A DNA stretch of 41,815 bases. Origin: Butyricicoccus faecihominis (GTDB lineage: Bacteria; Bacillota; Clostridia; Oscillospirales; Butyricicoccaceae). A model generated the notes under the pieces. That model saw only the letters and a program-made list of their open reading frames with translations, did not search any database and was not told the origin of the DNA. The position numbers and the translations under genes are program-made. This document shows, one piece after another, positions 1-7,443 of this stretch; the first letter of the stretch is position 1; every line of letters starts with the position of its first letter. The DNA is taken from contig NZ_JANGCE010000031.1 in assembly GCF_024462775.1 (NCBI RefSeq), forward strand, positions 1 to 41,815, written 5' to 3'.

Positions 1-20
1 GCACGGTGGTGGGGGAGGTC

Positions 21-43
21 GGTAGATAAATTAATTGTCTACC
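21..43. promoter_or_regulatory. Inverted repeat in the leader of the first operon
   Basis: GGTAGATAA at 21-29 faces TTGTCTACC at 35-43, matching at 8 of 9 positions around an AT-rich centre. It lies about 125 bases before the first start codon. It could be an operator or a leader hairpin. No convincing -35/-10 pair was found nearby, so its role is open. Confidence 0.3.
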
Positions 44-168
44 TCCTACCCGATTTGTGGAGATTGTGTGACGGTGTGTGAAGATTTGGTGACCAGCCCC
101 AAAAATAGAAAAAACATGGCCGCATGAAAGAGTGAACGGCAAAACACGCATACAGGGAGGAAGTCACC

Positions 169-894
169 ATGAGTGCCTATCAGGACGTTTTTAAACGCTA
201 CGAGAAAAAATATGTCGTCACCCAACGCCAGTACGACCGGCTGGCGCAAGCGCTCGCCCCGCACATGGCGCGCGATCGGTTCGCGGAATCGACCATCGGC
301 AACATTTATTACGACACGCCGGATTTCCGGCTGATCCGCCGCTCGCTCGACCGGCCCGCGTATAAGGAAAAGCTGCGCCTACGCACCTATCAAACGCCGA
401 ACGCCGGTACAGAAGCCTTTGTGGAGATCAAAAAGAAATACGACCACGTGGTGTACAAGCGGCGGATCGCCATGCGGTATGACGAGGCGCTGGATTATCT
501 GGCCGGCGCGCCCGCGCCGGAGGACAGCCAGATATCCCGCGAGATCGACTGGTTCCGCACGTTTTACGCAGGTCTGAGACCGGCCATGTGTATTTGCTAC
601 GACCGGCTGGCGCTGTTTGACCGGTATCAGCCTGAGTTGCGCGTCACCTTTGATTCATGCATCCGATGGCGCACGGACGCGCTCGATCTGGCCGCCGGGC
701 CGGATGGCGAGCAGCTGCTTGCGCCGGACACCTGCCTGATGGAGATCAAAATACCCGAAGCCACGCCGCTGTGGCTGGCGCGCGCGCTTTCCGAAGCAGG
801 CATTTTTTCTTGCAGCTTTTCCAAATACGGCAGCGCCTATCAGACCATGCTGCTCGACCGGTCCGAAGAGAAACGGGGTGTTTTCTGTGCTTGA
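169..894 (+). CDS. VTC domain polyphosphate polymerase-like protein
   Basis: This 241-residue protein has the VTC/triphosphate-tunnel layout. It carries FKRYEKKY near residue 8, YYDTPDF and a basic KEKLRLRTY strand near 48-75, EIKKKY followed by YKRRI near 87-101, YDRLALF near 145, MEIK at 191-194 and FSKYGSAY near 217. In the family these charged strands form a tunnel that binds polyphosphate or nucleotide phosphates. A strong AGGAGG-type site at 155-160 supports the ATG at 169. There is no signal peptide or membrane segment, so it probably acts on the cytoplasmic face. The next gene starts inside its 3' end, and that gene encodes a membrane protein that may anchor it. The family call is firm. 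Polyphosphate as the product is inferred from eukaryotic Vtc4, and bacterial members are little characterised. Confidence 0.85.
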   Translation: MSAYQDVFKRYEKKYVVTQRQYDRLAQALAPHMARDRFAESTIGNIYYDTPDFRLIRRSLDRPAYKEKLRLRTYQTPNAGTEAFVEIKKKYDHVVYKRRIAMRYDEALDYLAGAPAPEDSQISREIDWFRTFYAGLRPAMCICYDRLALFDRYQPELRVTFDSCIRWRTDALDLAAGPDGEQLLAPDTCLMEIKIPEATPLWLARALSEAGIFSCSFSKYGSAYQTMLLDRSEEKRGVFCA

Positions 895-1564
895 CGCTTT
901 GTTTGGTTCTATTCTCGCGGCGGGCATCACGCCGCAGAGCTTTTTTATTTGTATGGCGGTGTCGCTGTTTCTCGGCGCGCTGGTCGCCGCCGTGTATATG
1001 TTCAAAAATACCTATACACAGTCCATGGCCATCACGCTGGCGCTGCTGCCGGTCTTGGTACAGTCCATTATTTTGCTGGTGAACGGTAATCTGGGCGCGG
1101 GCGTGGCGGTGGCGGGCGCGTTCAGTCTGGTGCGTTTCCGCTCGGCGGCGGGTACGGCGCGCGATATCACCTGTATTTTTCTGGCCATGACGCTGGGGCT
1201 TGCCACCGGCATGGGATATATCGGCATCGCGGCGGCAACGGGCCTTGCGGTTTGCTTGCTGCTGACTGTTTACTCGGCGCTGTCGTTTGGCAAAAAGCCC
1301 GAGGAGCAAAAGGAGCTGAAAATCACCATTCCGGAAAATCTGGATTACACCGGCCTGTTCGACGATCTGTTTGATACCTACACCCGCGAGGCCGAGCTGG
1401 TATCCGTGCGCACGACCGGTATGGGCAGCCTTTACAACCTGCATTATCATATCACGCTGCGCTCGGCGGAGATCGAAAAAGAGATGCTCGACGCGATCCG
1501 CTGCCGCAACGGCAATCTGGACATCATCTGCGGCAAGGTGCCGCAGGTACGGGAGACCCTGTGA
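878..1564 (+). CDS. DUF4956 membrane protein
   Basis: A 228-residue protein whose first half holds about four hydrophobic helices (roughly residues 8-30, 35-58, 66-95 and 105-130). The second half, from about 150, is a soluble, probably cytoplasmic alpha/beta domain. This is the DUF4956 layout. It starts at a GTG (878) and overlaps the VTC gene by 17 bases, so the two are probably translated together. VTC and DUF4956 genes are commonly adjacent in Firmicutes. A plausible role is a membrane partner or channel for the VTC enzyme, but no biochemical function is established and none can be read from motifs here. Confidence 0.8.
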   Translation: MFSVLDALFGSILAAGITPQSFFICMAVSLFLGALVAAVYMFKNTYTQSMAITLALLPVLVQSIILLVNGNLGAGVAVAGAFSLVRFRSAAGTARDITCIFLAMTLGLATGMGYIGIAAATGLAVCLLLTVYSALSFGKKPEEQKELKITIPENLDYTGLFDDLFDTYTREAELVSVRTTGMGSLYNLHYHITLRSAEIEKEMLDAIRCRNGNLDIICGKVPQVRETL

Positions 1565-1593
1565 TAATGGGTCATACGGAAAGGAGAGACAGC

Positions 1594-3615
1594 ATGAAAC
1601 GGTTATTATCCGCGCTGCTGGCCGCGTGCTTGGCGGCGTGCCTGCTGCCGGCGGTCGCCTGCGCGGCCACGGACAGCTATACCGAAAAAAACGCGACGCT
1701 GATCGCGTTTACGAACAAGGGGGCCACGGGCGCGGGCCTATACGGCGGCTACGAGATCGACGGCGCCGCCGTGTCCATTACAGAGGCGGGCACCTATGTG
1801 CTTTCCGGCGCGTGCGCGGACGGCAGTATTACCGTCAAGAAAGCGGTAAAGGACGTTACGCTGGTGCTCGGCGGGCTTGACCTGACCTCTGAAAGCACCG
1901 CGGCGCTCACGCTGAATAAGGACAGCGCGGCGACGGTGCTCGCCGCGGCGGGCACGGATAACACACTGGCCGATTCGGCCGCGACAAACGAGGAAAAGGC
2001 CGCGATCAAGGTGAAAAGCGGCGCGAGCCTCATGCTTTCCGGCACGGGTACGCTGCATGTGGCGGGCAATTTCAAAAACGGCGTCAAGGGCGCGGCGGAG
2101 TCCGCGATCACGGTAGACGAGCTGACGCTCGATATCGAAGCGGCGGACGACGGACTTTCGTGTGACGACGCGCTAACCATACGCGGCGGCGACCTCACGA
2201 TCACGGCGGGCGGCGACGCGATCAAGGCTTCGCCCGATACGACCGACGAGACCGCGCCCGATACGGTCTCCAAAGGCGACATCACGATCACCGGCGGCAC
2301 GCTGCGGCTCAACGCGACCGGCGACGGCGTGCAGGCGGACGGCAGCCTGACGATTACCGGCGGCACGTTTGATGTGACCACGAACGGCGGGTACCAAACG
2401 ACGCTCTCGGATACGGACGGCTCGTGCAAAGGCTTTAAGGCAGCGGGCGCGCTCTCGCTCACCGGCGGCGTCTTTACGGTCGATACGGCGGACGACGCTT
2501 TTCACTCGAACGATGTGCTCTATGTCACGGGCGGGAGCTATACCATCACAACTGGCGACGATGCGTTCCACGCGGATAACACGCTGGCGATCGGAACCGA
2601 GGGTTCGTCGTCCACGGCGACGCCTCATATCGATATTGCGGCTTGCTACGAAGGGCTGGAAGGCGCTAAGATCTATTTATACAGCGGTAATATCGACTTG
2701 ACCGCGGCGGATGACGGCGTGAACGCCGCGAACGGCGACTATGGCCGCGTCCAGAACGCGTTTGCGCTCTATATCCTCGGCGGCGAGCTTACGATCGACG
2801 CGGGCGGCGACGGGCTGGATTCCAACGGCGATATCGTGATGACAGGCGGCACGGTAGAGGTGTTCGGCGCGGCGAGCGGCGGCGACGGCGCCCTCGATTA
2901 CGACGGCGCGTTTACCCAGACGGGCGGTACGCTGCTCGCCGTCGGCATGAGCCAGATGGCGCAGGCGCCGACCGCTTCGGCGGGCACGCAGGATTATGTG
3001 GCCTTTGGCCAGCTCAGCCAAATGGGCGGCGGTATGGGCGGACACGGCGGCATGGGAGGCGGCCAAAGGCCGGAAAACAGTACGCAGGAAGGCGGCACCC
3101 CGCCGTCCGGCGAGAATGGAGAGCGCCCCAGCCCACCTGCGGAGGGCGCGCCGATGGACGACGAGACCGGTACACGCCCGGAAAAAGGCCGGATGGGCAC
3201 GCGGCCGGAGAGCGGTATGGGCGACGCAGGTGAGGCGGCCGCCAGCGCCCTTGGCATAACAAAGGGAAGCGCGCTGGTGATCAAAAACGGCGCGGGAGAG
3301 ACGCTATACAACACCGAAGCGAGAAAAACAGCGGACAGCGTGGTGTTCTGTTCACCGGCGGTAGCGGGCGGCGAGACCTATACGCTGGTGGTCGACGGCG
3401 CGGAGGCCGCTTCCGCGGAAGCGACGGAGGCGACCGGAACGGGCGATGCGGACACCTCGTTTTCCCTCAGCGAAGCCGGGTTTGACGAGACTGGAAACGA
3501 CGACGCTGCGGCCGCTCAGCCGGTGCGCGACTGGCTGGGCGCTGCCGTGCGGTATGCGGCGTCCTCCGGGCTCATGAACAGCGCGCTCTGGCAGTGGCTT
3601 GCGGCGCTTTTCTAA
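1594..3615 (+). CDS. Secreted carbohydrate-binding-domain (DUF4353-like) protein
   Basis: This 673-residue protein begins with a clear signal peptide (residues 1 to about 24, ending AVACA). The ATG at 1594 has an AAGGAGA site in front; the upstream in-frame GTG at 1561 has none. Residues about 60-450 are many short repeats of the kind GGxLTIDAGGDGLDSNGD and DDAFHSND, rich in Asp, Gly and Thr. These suggest a right-handed beta-helix with bound calcium. A Gly/Met/Pro-rich linker lies near 470-545, followed by a small beta domain. The last 30 residues (WLGAAVRYAASSGLMNS) resemble the first half of an SLH motif but stop short. It follows the VTC/DUF4956 pair after 29 bases and is probably exported to the envelope. 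The ligand is unknown. Confidence 0.75.
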   Translation: MKRLLSALLAACLAACLLPAVACAATDSYTEKNATLIAFTNKGATGAGLYGGYEIDGAAVSITEAGTYVLSGACADGSITVKKAVKDVTLVLGGLDLTSESTAALTLNKDSAATVLAAAGTDNTLADSAATNEEKAAIKVKSGASLMLSGTGTLHVAGNFKNGVKGAAESAITVDELTLDIEAADDGLSCDDALTIRGGDLTITAGGDAIKASPDTTDETAPDTVSKGDITITGGTLRLNATGDGVQADGSLTITGGTFDVTTNGGYQTTLSDTDGSCKGFKAAGALSLTGGVFTVDTADDAFHSNDVLYVTGGSYTITTGDDAFHADNTLAIGTEGSSSTATPHIDIAACYEGLEGAKIYLYSGNIDLTAADDGVNAANGDYGRVQNAFALYILGGELTIDAGGDGLDSNGDIVMTGGTVEVFGAASGGDGALDYDGAFTQTGGTLLAVGMSQMAQAPTASAGTQDYVAFGQLSQMGGGMGGHGGMGGGQRPENSTQEGGTPPSGENGERPSPPAEGAPMDDETGTRPEKGRMGTRPESGMGDAGEAAASALGITKGSALVIKNGAGETLYNTEARKTADSVVFCSPAVAGGETYTLVVDGAEAASAEATEATGTGDADTSFSLSEAGFDETGNDDAAAAQPVRDWLGAAVRYAASSGLMNSALWQWLAALF

Positions 3616-3644
3616 TTTCTTCATCGATCGAACCCGGTTTTTAC

Positions 3645-3673
3645 ACAGTCTCGACACAGCCGCTATGTATAAT
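3645..3673 (+). promoter_or_regulatory. Possible promoter before the SigI gene
   Basis: A perfect TATAAT stands at 3668-3673, 36 bases before the SigI start, but no good -35 lies 16-18 bases upstream. An ACCC...CGACA arrangement just before it distantly recalls SigI-type promoters, which would fit autoregulation. That reading is speculative. Confidence 0.3.
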
Positions 3674-3708
3674 GAACCCATCAGAAGAAGAGGGGAGGCG
3701 GCTGCTAC

Positions 3709-4434
3709 ATGCAGATCAGCCAGCAAGCGGTGCGCGCAAAGCAGGATCAGCCGTTTTTAGAGCGGTTCATCCAGTCGCAGGAGCCGTTCATCCTGCGCGC
3801 GGCTTCCAAATACGCGGGCCGCGCGGTCACGCGCAGCGACGATGAGTTTTCCGTCGCCATGCTGGCCTTTTACGAGGCGGTGCGCGGATACGACGCGGAA
3901 AGCGGCTCGTTCGGCTCGTTTGCGTATTTGGTGGTCGGGCGGCGGCTGACCGATTATTACCGCGCCGCGCGCCGGTTCGATCCCGAGGTGTCGCTCGCCC
4001 CGCAGACCTTTGACGGCGATGTGGACGCGGCCTGCGCGGACGCGGCCGTACAGTTTGCCGTGGCGGAAAAGCTGGCCGAGCCCGGCCCGGCCAGCGCGGC
4101 GGACGAGATCGAAGCGGCGGATGCGCTGTTTGGCGAATACGGCTTTTCCTTTTATGATCTCGCCGATTGCTCGCCCCGCGCGGATAAAACAAGGAAGGGC
4201 TGCGCGCGCGCCATCGCCGCGCTGCTGCGCACGGCCGTATTGTTTGCCGAACTGCAAAACACGCACAGCCTGCCGATCAAGGCGCTCGCGGCCGCGAGCG
4301 GCGTTCCTAAAAAACTGATCGAGCGGCACCGGCGCTATATCATCGCCGCCGCGTTGCTGCTGGACGGCGACTATCCCATGCTTTCGGAATATTTACAGAC
4401 CATACGGAGGGAGGCCGGCTTATGCGGGCGGTGA
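3709..4434 (+). CDS. sigI: SigI-family RNA polymerase sigma factor
   Basis: A 241-residue protein. Residues about 17-85 match sigma region 2 (FLERFIQSQEPFILRAASKY, then DDEFSVAMLAFYEAV and a GSFGSFAYLVVGRRLTDYYR helix). From about 155 it follows the SigI C-terminal pattern: DCSPRADKTRKGC, then LPIKALAAASGVPKKLIERHRRYIIA and GDYPMLSEYL. SigI factors direct transcription of stress or polysaccharide-response genes and are held inactive by a membrane RsgI. The ATG at 3709 has GGAGG at 3694-3698. The next gene, an RsgI-like protein, overlaps its end by 13 bases, the usual pairing. The secreted carbohydrate-binding gene just upstream is a candidate regulon member. Confidence 0.88.
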   Translation: MQISQQAVRAKQDQPFLERFIQSQEPFILRAASKYAGRAVTRSDDEFSVAMLAFYEAVRGYDAESGSFGSFAYLVVGRRLTDYYRAARRFDPEVSLAPQTFDGDVDAACADAAVQFAVAEKLAEPGPASAADEIEAADALFGEYGFSFYDLADCSPRADKTRKGCARAIAALLRTAVLFAELQNTHSLPIKALAAASGVPKKLIERHRRYIIAAALLLDGDYPMLSEYLQTIRREAGLCGR

Positions 4435-5027
4435 TCGTAGAGACGCGCGGCGGGCGCGCGGCCGCGCTTGGATTGGACGGCGTGGTTTACCTGATCGACG
4501 CGAAAGGCCGGTCGGTGGGGCAGCACGTCAGCATAGGCGCGCGCCGCGGCCGAAAATGGAAGAAACCGCTGACTTGGGCGGCCTGCGTCGCCGTGCTGTG
4601 CGCGATGGCGACGACCGGCGTATACGCCGCCTACGAGCCGTACGCCTATGTCGGTATCGACGCGGATTCTTCGATCGAATACACGCTCAACCGTTTCGAT
4701 CAGGTGCTGGACGTACGCGCGGGTGACGATGCGTCCGACGCATTGGCGGACGAGCTTGCGCGCGAGGTAAAACGGTTCACCCATATTGATACCGCGCTCG
4801 ATCATACGGTCGAAACGCTGTATGAGGACGGTTATCTGCGCGGCACGGACGACGACCTGATGCGGATATCGGTCTCCGCCAAAGGGAAAGACAAAGCGGG
4901 CGTGTTGAAGGAGCACATAGGCGAGCGCATGAGCGGCGAGCGGCGCGACGGCAAGCGCCGTCCACCGGCAGAGATCGTTCCGGTCAGCCATGAGGAGCGC
5001 CGCCGCGCGCCTAAACCGGCGGAATAA
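4422..5027 (+). CDS. RsgI-like membrane anti-sigma factor, short form
   Basis: A 201-residue protein. Residues 1-40 resemble the RsgI N-terminal cytoplasmic domain (a beta-rich VIVETRGGRAAALGLDGVVYLID segment). One transmembrane helix follows at about 51-70. The start of the extracellular part, YAYVGIDADSSIEYTLNRFDQVLDV, matches the conserved RsgI segment just outside the membrane. It is expected to bind and restrain the sigma factor encoded directly upstream. Many RsgI proteins end in carbohydrate-binding or enzyme modules; this one ends after about 130 outer residues with a short Lys/Arg/Pro-rich tail, so no sugar-sensing module is present. A GGAGGGAGG run precedes the ATG, and the two genes overlap by 13 bases. 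Confidence 0.82.
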   Translation: MRAVIVETRGGRAAALGLDGVVYLIDAKGRSVGQHVSIGARRGRKWKKPLTWAACVAVLCAMATTGVYAAYEPYAYVGIDADSSIEYTLNRFDQVLDVRAGDDASDALADELAREVKRFTHIDTALDHTVETLYEDGYLRGTDDDLMRISVSAKGKDKAGVLKEHIGERMSGERRDGKRRPPAEIVPVSHEERRRAPKPAE

Positions 5028-5034
5028 AACAGAC

Positions 5035-5080
5035 GAAAGCACGGCGGCGCACTGGTTTACAGTGCGGCTGCCGTGCTTTC
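5035..5080 (+). terminator. Rho-independent terminator after sigI-rsgI
   Basis: A near-perfect 20-base stem runs from GAAAGCACGGC at 5035 to GCCGTGCTTTC ending at 5080, with a five-base loop. It starts 8 bases after the RsgI-like stop codon. The T-run is short, so strength is uncertain. Confidence 0.7.
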
Positions 5081-5172
5081 TATGAGTTAGGATGAAAAAT
5101 GAGGCGTATTGTATGCGCTCAAGCCGCGTTTTCCGCGCAAGCGCCGCATGACGGGCGGCGGGCGCATCCCTG

Positions 5173-5201
5173 TTGCGTCCGGTCGTCAAGAGGGGTATAA
5201 T
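5173..5201 (+). promoter_or_regulatory. Sigma-A-like promoter pointing against a small gene
   Basis: TTGCGT at 5173-5178, a 17-base spacer and TATAAT at 5196-5201. Transcription would run antisense into the small minus-strand gene at 5226-5459 and on toward the AraC-type gene. No plausible short reading frame starts directly behind it. Confidence 0.45.
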
Positions 5202-5225
5202 GAAACAAAACCGACCGGCGGCCCG

Positions 5226-5459
5226 CTATGCGCCGATCAAGTATTCGAGCACTCGCCGCGCGTCGGTAAGGTTCGAGAAATTCAGTTCGATCTCCGGCGT
5301 GTCCTTGCAGCAGCAGAAGTTTTGGAACAAGGCAAGCGTATCGGGTTGACGCTGGAGATCGAGCGAGCGCCCGCCGTCTAAAACCATGTAGACCGGGGAA
5401 GTACAGTGCGTGATGATGTCGGTGAGACGATCAAGCCGTCTGGTTTTATAAATCTTCAT
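5226..5459 (-). CDS. Small uncharacterised protein (77 residues)
   Basis: I do not recognise a characterised family. It is a soluble 77-residue alpha/beta-looking protein with a Cys cluster (NFCCCKD, residues about 48-54). Its layout (KIYKT... HCTSPVYMVL... LDLQRQPDTLALFQ... IELNFSNLTDARRVLEYLIG) recalls short Clostridial proteins often labelled 'polya polymerase' in databases, a name without experimental support. AAGGAGG precedes the ATG at the usual distance, which makes it likely to be a real gene. It stands alone between the sigI-rsgI operon and the AraC gene. A plus-strand promoter at 5173-5201 faces its 3' end. Confidence 0.6.
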   Translation of the reverse strand: MKIYKTRRLDRLTDIITHCTSPVYMVLDGGRSLDLQRQPDTLALFQNFCCCKDTPEIELNFSNLTDARRVLEYLIGA

Positions 5460-5697
5460 TTCCAGCGCCTCCTTACTTGGTTTGTCATCGTACCTTTATC
5501 ATACGCCGCCGGGGCGCGGAATGACAGACAGGAGCCGACAGGGAATGGCATGTTTCGGACAAAATACGCTTGGTCGGAAACGCGGCGGCATGCGGCTTTT
5601 TTACATGCCGGCGGCCGTGAGACGGCGCGAGCTATGCGCCGGGATGGTAGCATTCGGCGAAAAAATAGCAAAATAACGACTGGTCAGGGGGCTGCCT

Positions 5698-6606
5698 ATG
5701 GAACCGATCAAACGTCTGGATATTGACGAGCATAAGCGCGAGTTGTTGGAACAGCGGCAGCCGAGCGTGCCTTATCATGTGCACGAGGACCGGCTCGACC
5801 TTTTTTTCAACCACGAGATCCCGTGGCATTGGCACACGCTGTTTGAATTTTCCTATATTTTAGAAGGCGAGATAGAGTACCACTGGTCCGAGGGCATGCA
5901 TACCGTTCGCGCCGGTCAGGCGCTTTTTATCAACAGCAACACCATGCATCGAATCCAACCGGCCGGCGGGCAGGACTGCTGCCGGCTGCGCACCATTCTG
6001 TTTGACCAGCATTTTCTGTCCGGCGCGTATAACAGCACGCTGGAGCAAAAGTACTTTCTGCCTATTTTGCAGTGCGCGGACATACAGGTCTATCCGATCT
6101 TGTCCGATCAGGAAGAGGGCGCCTTGATGGTGGCGGCGCTGCTCAGGGCGATGGCGGGCGACGGCGCCAAGCAGCCGGGGTTTGAATTTCAGGTACAGCG
6201 GCATTTGGCGGACCTATGGATGATGCTGTTTGAGCAAACGCGCGGGCTGCGCGAGCAAAGCCTTCCCAAAAACGACGTTAACGTCGAGCGGCTCAAGGAA
6301 ATGATCACATATATCAGAACGCATTTCGCGGAGGAGCTCTCGCTGGCCGATATTGCCGCGGCGGCCAAGATCGGAGAGCGGGAATGCCTGCGCTGCTTCC
6401 GCAAAACCCTGTCGATCAGCCCGGTGGCCTATCTGAACCAATACCGCGTCCATATGGCCGCGCAGGCGTTGGTACAGACGAGCAAAACCGTGCTGGCTGT
6501 GAGCGAGGAATGCGGTTTCAGCTCGAACAGCTATTTTACCAAGGTGTTTCGGAAGATCATGCACTGTACGCCAAAGGAATTCCAGCAGCGGGGCGGCACG
6601 GGCTGA
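5698..6606 (+). CDS. AraC-family transcriptional regulator with cupin sensor
   Basis: A 302-residue regulator. Residues about 35-90 form a cupin-like pocket (WHWHTLFEFSYILEGEIEYH, RAGQALFINSNTMHRI). Such domains usually bind a sugar or related small molecule. Residues about 200-298 hold two AraC helix-turn-helix motifs (LSLADIAAAAKIGERECLRCFRK and VLAVSEECGFSSNSYFTKVFRKIMHCTPKEF). The ATG has an AGGGGG site about ten bases upstream. It is likely an activator of carbohydrate genes. None of the adjacent genes is an obvious target, so its regulon probably lies elsewhere or includes itself. It is convergent with the small XRE gene and shares a terminator with it. Confidence 0.85.
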   Translation: MEPIKRLDIDEHKRELLEQRQPSVPYHVHEDRLDLFFNHEIPWHWHTLFEFSYILEGEIEYHWSEGMHTVRAGQALFINSNTMHRIQPAGGQDCCRLRTILFDQHFLSGAYNSTLEQKYFLPILQCADIQVYPILSDQEEGALMVAALLRAMAGDGAKQPGFEFQVQRHLADLWMMLFEQTRGLREQSLPKNDVNVERLKEMITYIRTHFAEELSLADIAAAAKIGERECLRCFRKTLSISPVAYLNQYRVHMAAQALVQTSKTVLAVSEECGFSSNSYFTKVFRKIMHCTPKEFQQRGGTG

Positions 6607-6611
6607 ATACA

Positions 6612-6655
6612 AAAAGGGGCAGGGACGTTCAAAACTGAATGTCCCTGCCTCTTTT
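6612..6655. terminator. Bidirectional terminator between the AraC and XRE genes
   Basis: A 19-base stem with two wobble positions (core GGCAGGGAC against GTCCCTGCC), A-rich on the left and T-rich on the right. It can end transcription from both convergent genes. Its right edge overlaps the XRE stop codon. Confidence 0.8.
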
Positions 6656-6899
6656 ATTTTTCCACATATTCGATCAGATCGTCGACCCGGCATTCCAGTA
6701 CGTAGCAAATGCGGGCCAAAATGTCCAGATCAAGCTTCTCCACATGGTTTTCACACCAGCGGTCGATCACCTCAAAGCGGGTATGGGCATTGCGGGCCAG
6801 CGCATTGCGGGACAGACCGCTCGCTTCGAGCATTTCACTTAACTTTAGATGAATATGGCCGTAATCATTGATTTGGAATACGGTTTTTTGCTCATTCAT
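6654..6899 (-). CDS. Small XRE/Cro-type helix-turn-helix regulator
   Basis: An 81-residue DNA-binding protein. Residues about 17-75 form a Cro/CI HTH (LKLSEMLEASGLSRNALARNAHTRFEVIDRWCE, then LDLDILARICYVLECRVDDLIEY). The ATG at 6899 has an AGAGGGG site about nine bases upstream; the frame stays open further but without a ribosome site. It is transcribed divergently from the SLOG-like gene at 7028. The shared intergenic region contains a perfect inverted repeat (6929-6959) suited to an operator. It probably represses itself and possibly the neighbour, which is inferred only from position. Confidence 0.8.
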   Translation of the reverse strand: MNEQKTVFQINDYGHIHLKLSEMLEASGLSRNALARNAHTRFEVIDRWCENHVEKLDLDILARICYVLECRVDDLIEYVEK

Positions 6900-6928
6900 G
6901 GAAAGACACCACCCCTCTCTGTGTTTAT

Positions 6929-6959
6929 CGTATAGGTAGTTGGTCACCTTTTCTATACG
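6929..6959. promoter_or_regulatory. Inverted repeat, candidate XRE operator
   Basis: CGTATAG (6929-6935) and CTATACG (6953-6959) are perfect inverted copies with 17 bases between them. They sit between the divergent XRE and SLOG-like genes, upstream of the plus-strand -35 box at 6975. Confidence 0.45.
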
Positions 6960-6974
6960 CCTGATAAAACGGAA

Positions 6975-7003
6975 TTGACAAGATGAATAAAAACAGTTAC
7001 TAT
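6975..7003 (+). promoter_or_regulatory. Sigma-A promoter for the SLOG-like gene
   Basis: Consensus TTGACA at 6975-6980, a 17-base spacer and TACTAT at 6998-7003. A GGAGGG ribosome site follows at 7015-7020 before the ATG at 7028. Confidence 0.8.
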
Positions 7004-7027
7004 ATATATACAGTGGAGGGTCGATAA

Positions 7028-7360
7028 ATGGCGAAAAAGTGCTTTATTTGCGGTGAAATGACGATTAAAAAGGTGGAAAATAAAGAGGTTGAGAAAATAT
7101 TGGCGCATTTGATTGTAGCGGAAAATGTGAAAGAATTTTACATGCTTTCCACCGGCGCATTTGCCGCCGCGGTCGCGGATGCGATCAAGCAAATGCAAAG
7201 TATTGTTTCCGGCGTGCGTTTGCATGAAAACGCCAAAGCGTCGGAGCGCGCCGACGTGGTGCTGTGCCCCTATACGGAGGAGGAAGCCGCGCGCGACCAA
7301 ACCATAGCCGCGCTGTTAAAGGCTCCCGCACCGCCGCGTCTGATCTGCCTTGGGCAATAA
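7028..7360 (+). CDS. Small SLOG/DUF1273-like protein, degenerate
   Basis: A 110-residue soluble protein. Its layout (KKCFICGEM at 3-11, EVEKILAHLIVAENVKEFYMLSTGAFAAAVADAIKQM near 23-60, then an ADVVLCPY strand) parallels short Clostridial SLOG/DUF1273 proteins, which read CCFIGHR... FYVGNQGRFD... . SLOG domains are Rossmann-like folds that bind nucleotides or their derivatives. Here the usual GHR is GEM and the Gly/Asp loop is altered, so ligand binding may be changed or lost. CFIC could instead bind a metal. It has its own strong promoter and is divergent from an XRE regulator. The family match is from pattern memory and needs a profile search. Confidence 0.5.
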   Translation: MAKKCFICGEMTIKKVENKEVEKILAHLIVAENVKEFYMLSTGAFAAAVADAIKQMQSIVSGVRLHENAKASERADVVLCPYTEEEAARDQTIAALLKAPAPPRLICLGQ

Positions 7361-7366
7361 CATACG

Positions 7367-7397
7367 GAAAAAATGGGCTCATGGCCCGTTTTTTTTA
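7367..7397 (+). terminator. Terminator after the SLOG-like gene
   Basis: A short GGGC/GCCC hairpin flanked by A and T runs, followed by eight T residues, starts soon after the stop codon at 7360. Confidence 0.6.
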
Positions 7398-7407
7398 TGC
7401 GCGCCCT

Positions 7408-7437
7408 TTGCCAGAACCGGTTCCCAAGGTGTATAAT
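7408..7437 (+). promoter_or_regulatory. Promoter for the LTA-synthase-like gene
   Basis: TTGCCA at 7408-7413, an 18-base spacer and a perfect TATAAT at 7432-7437. The predicted transcript start, about 7444, coincides with the first suitable ATG. Confidence 0.65.
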
Positions 7438-7443
7438 AAACAC

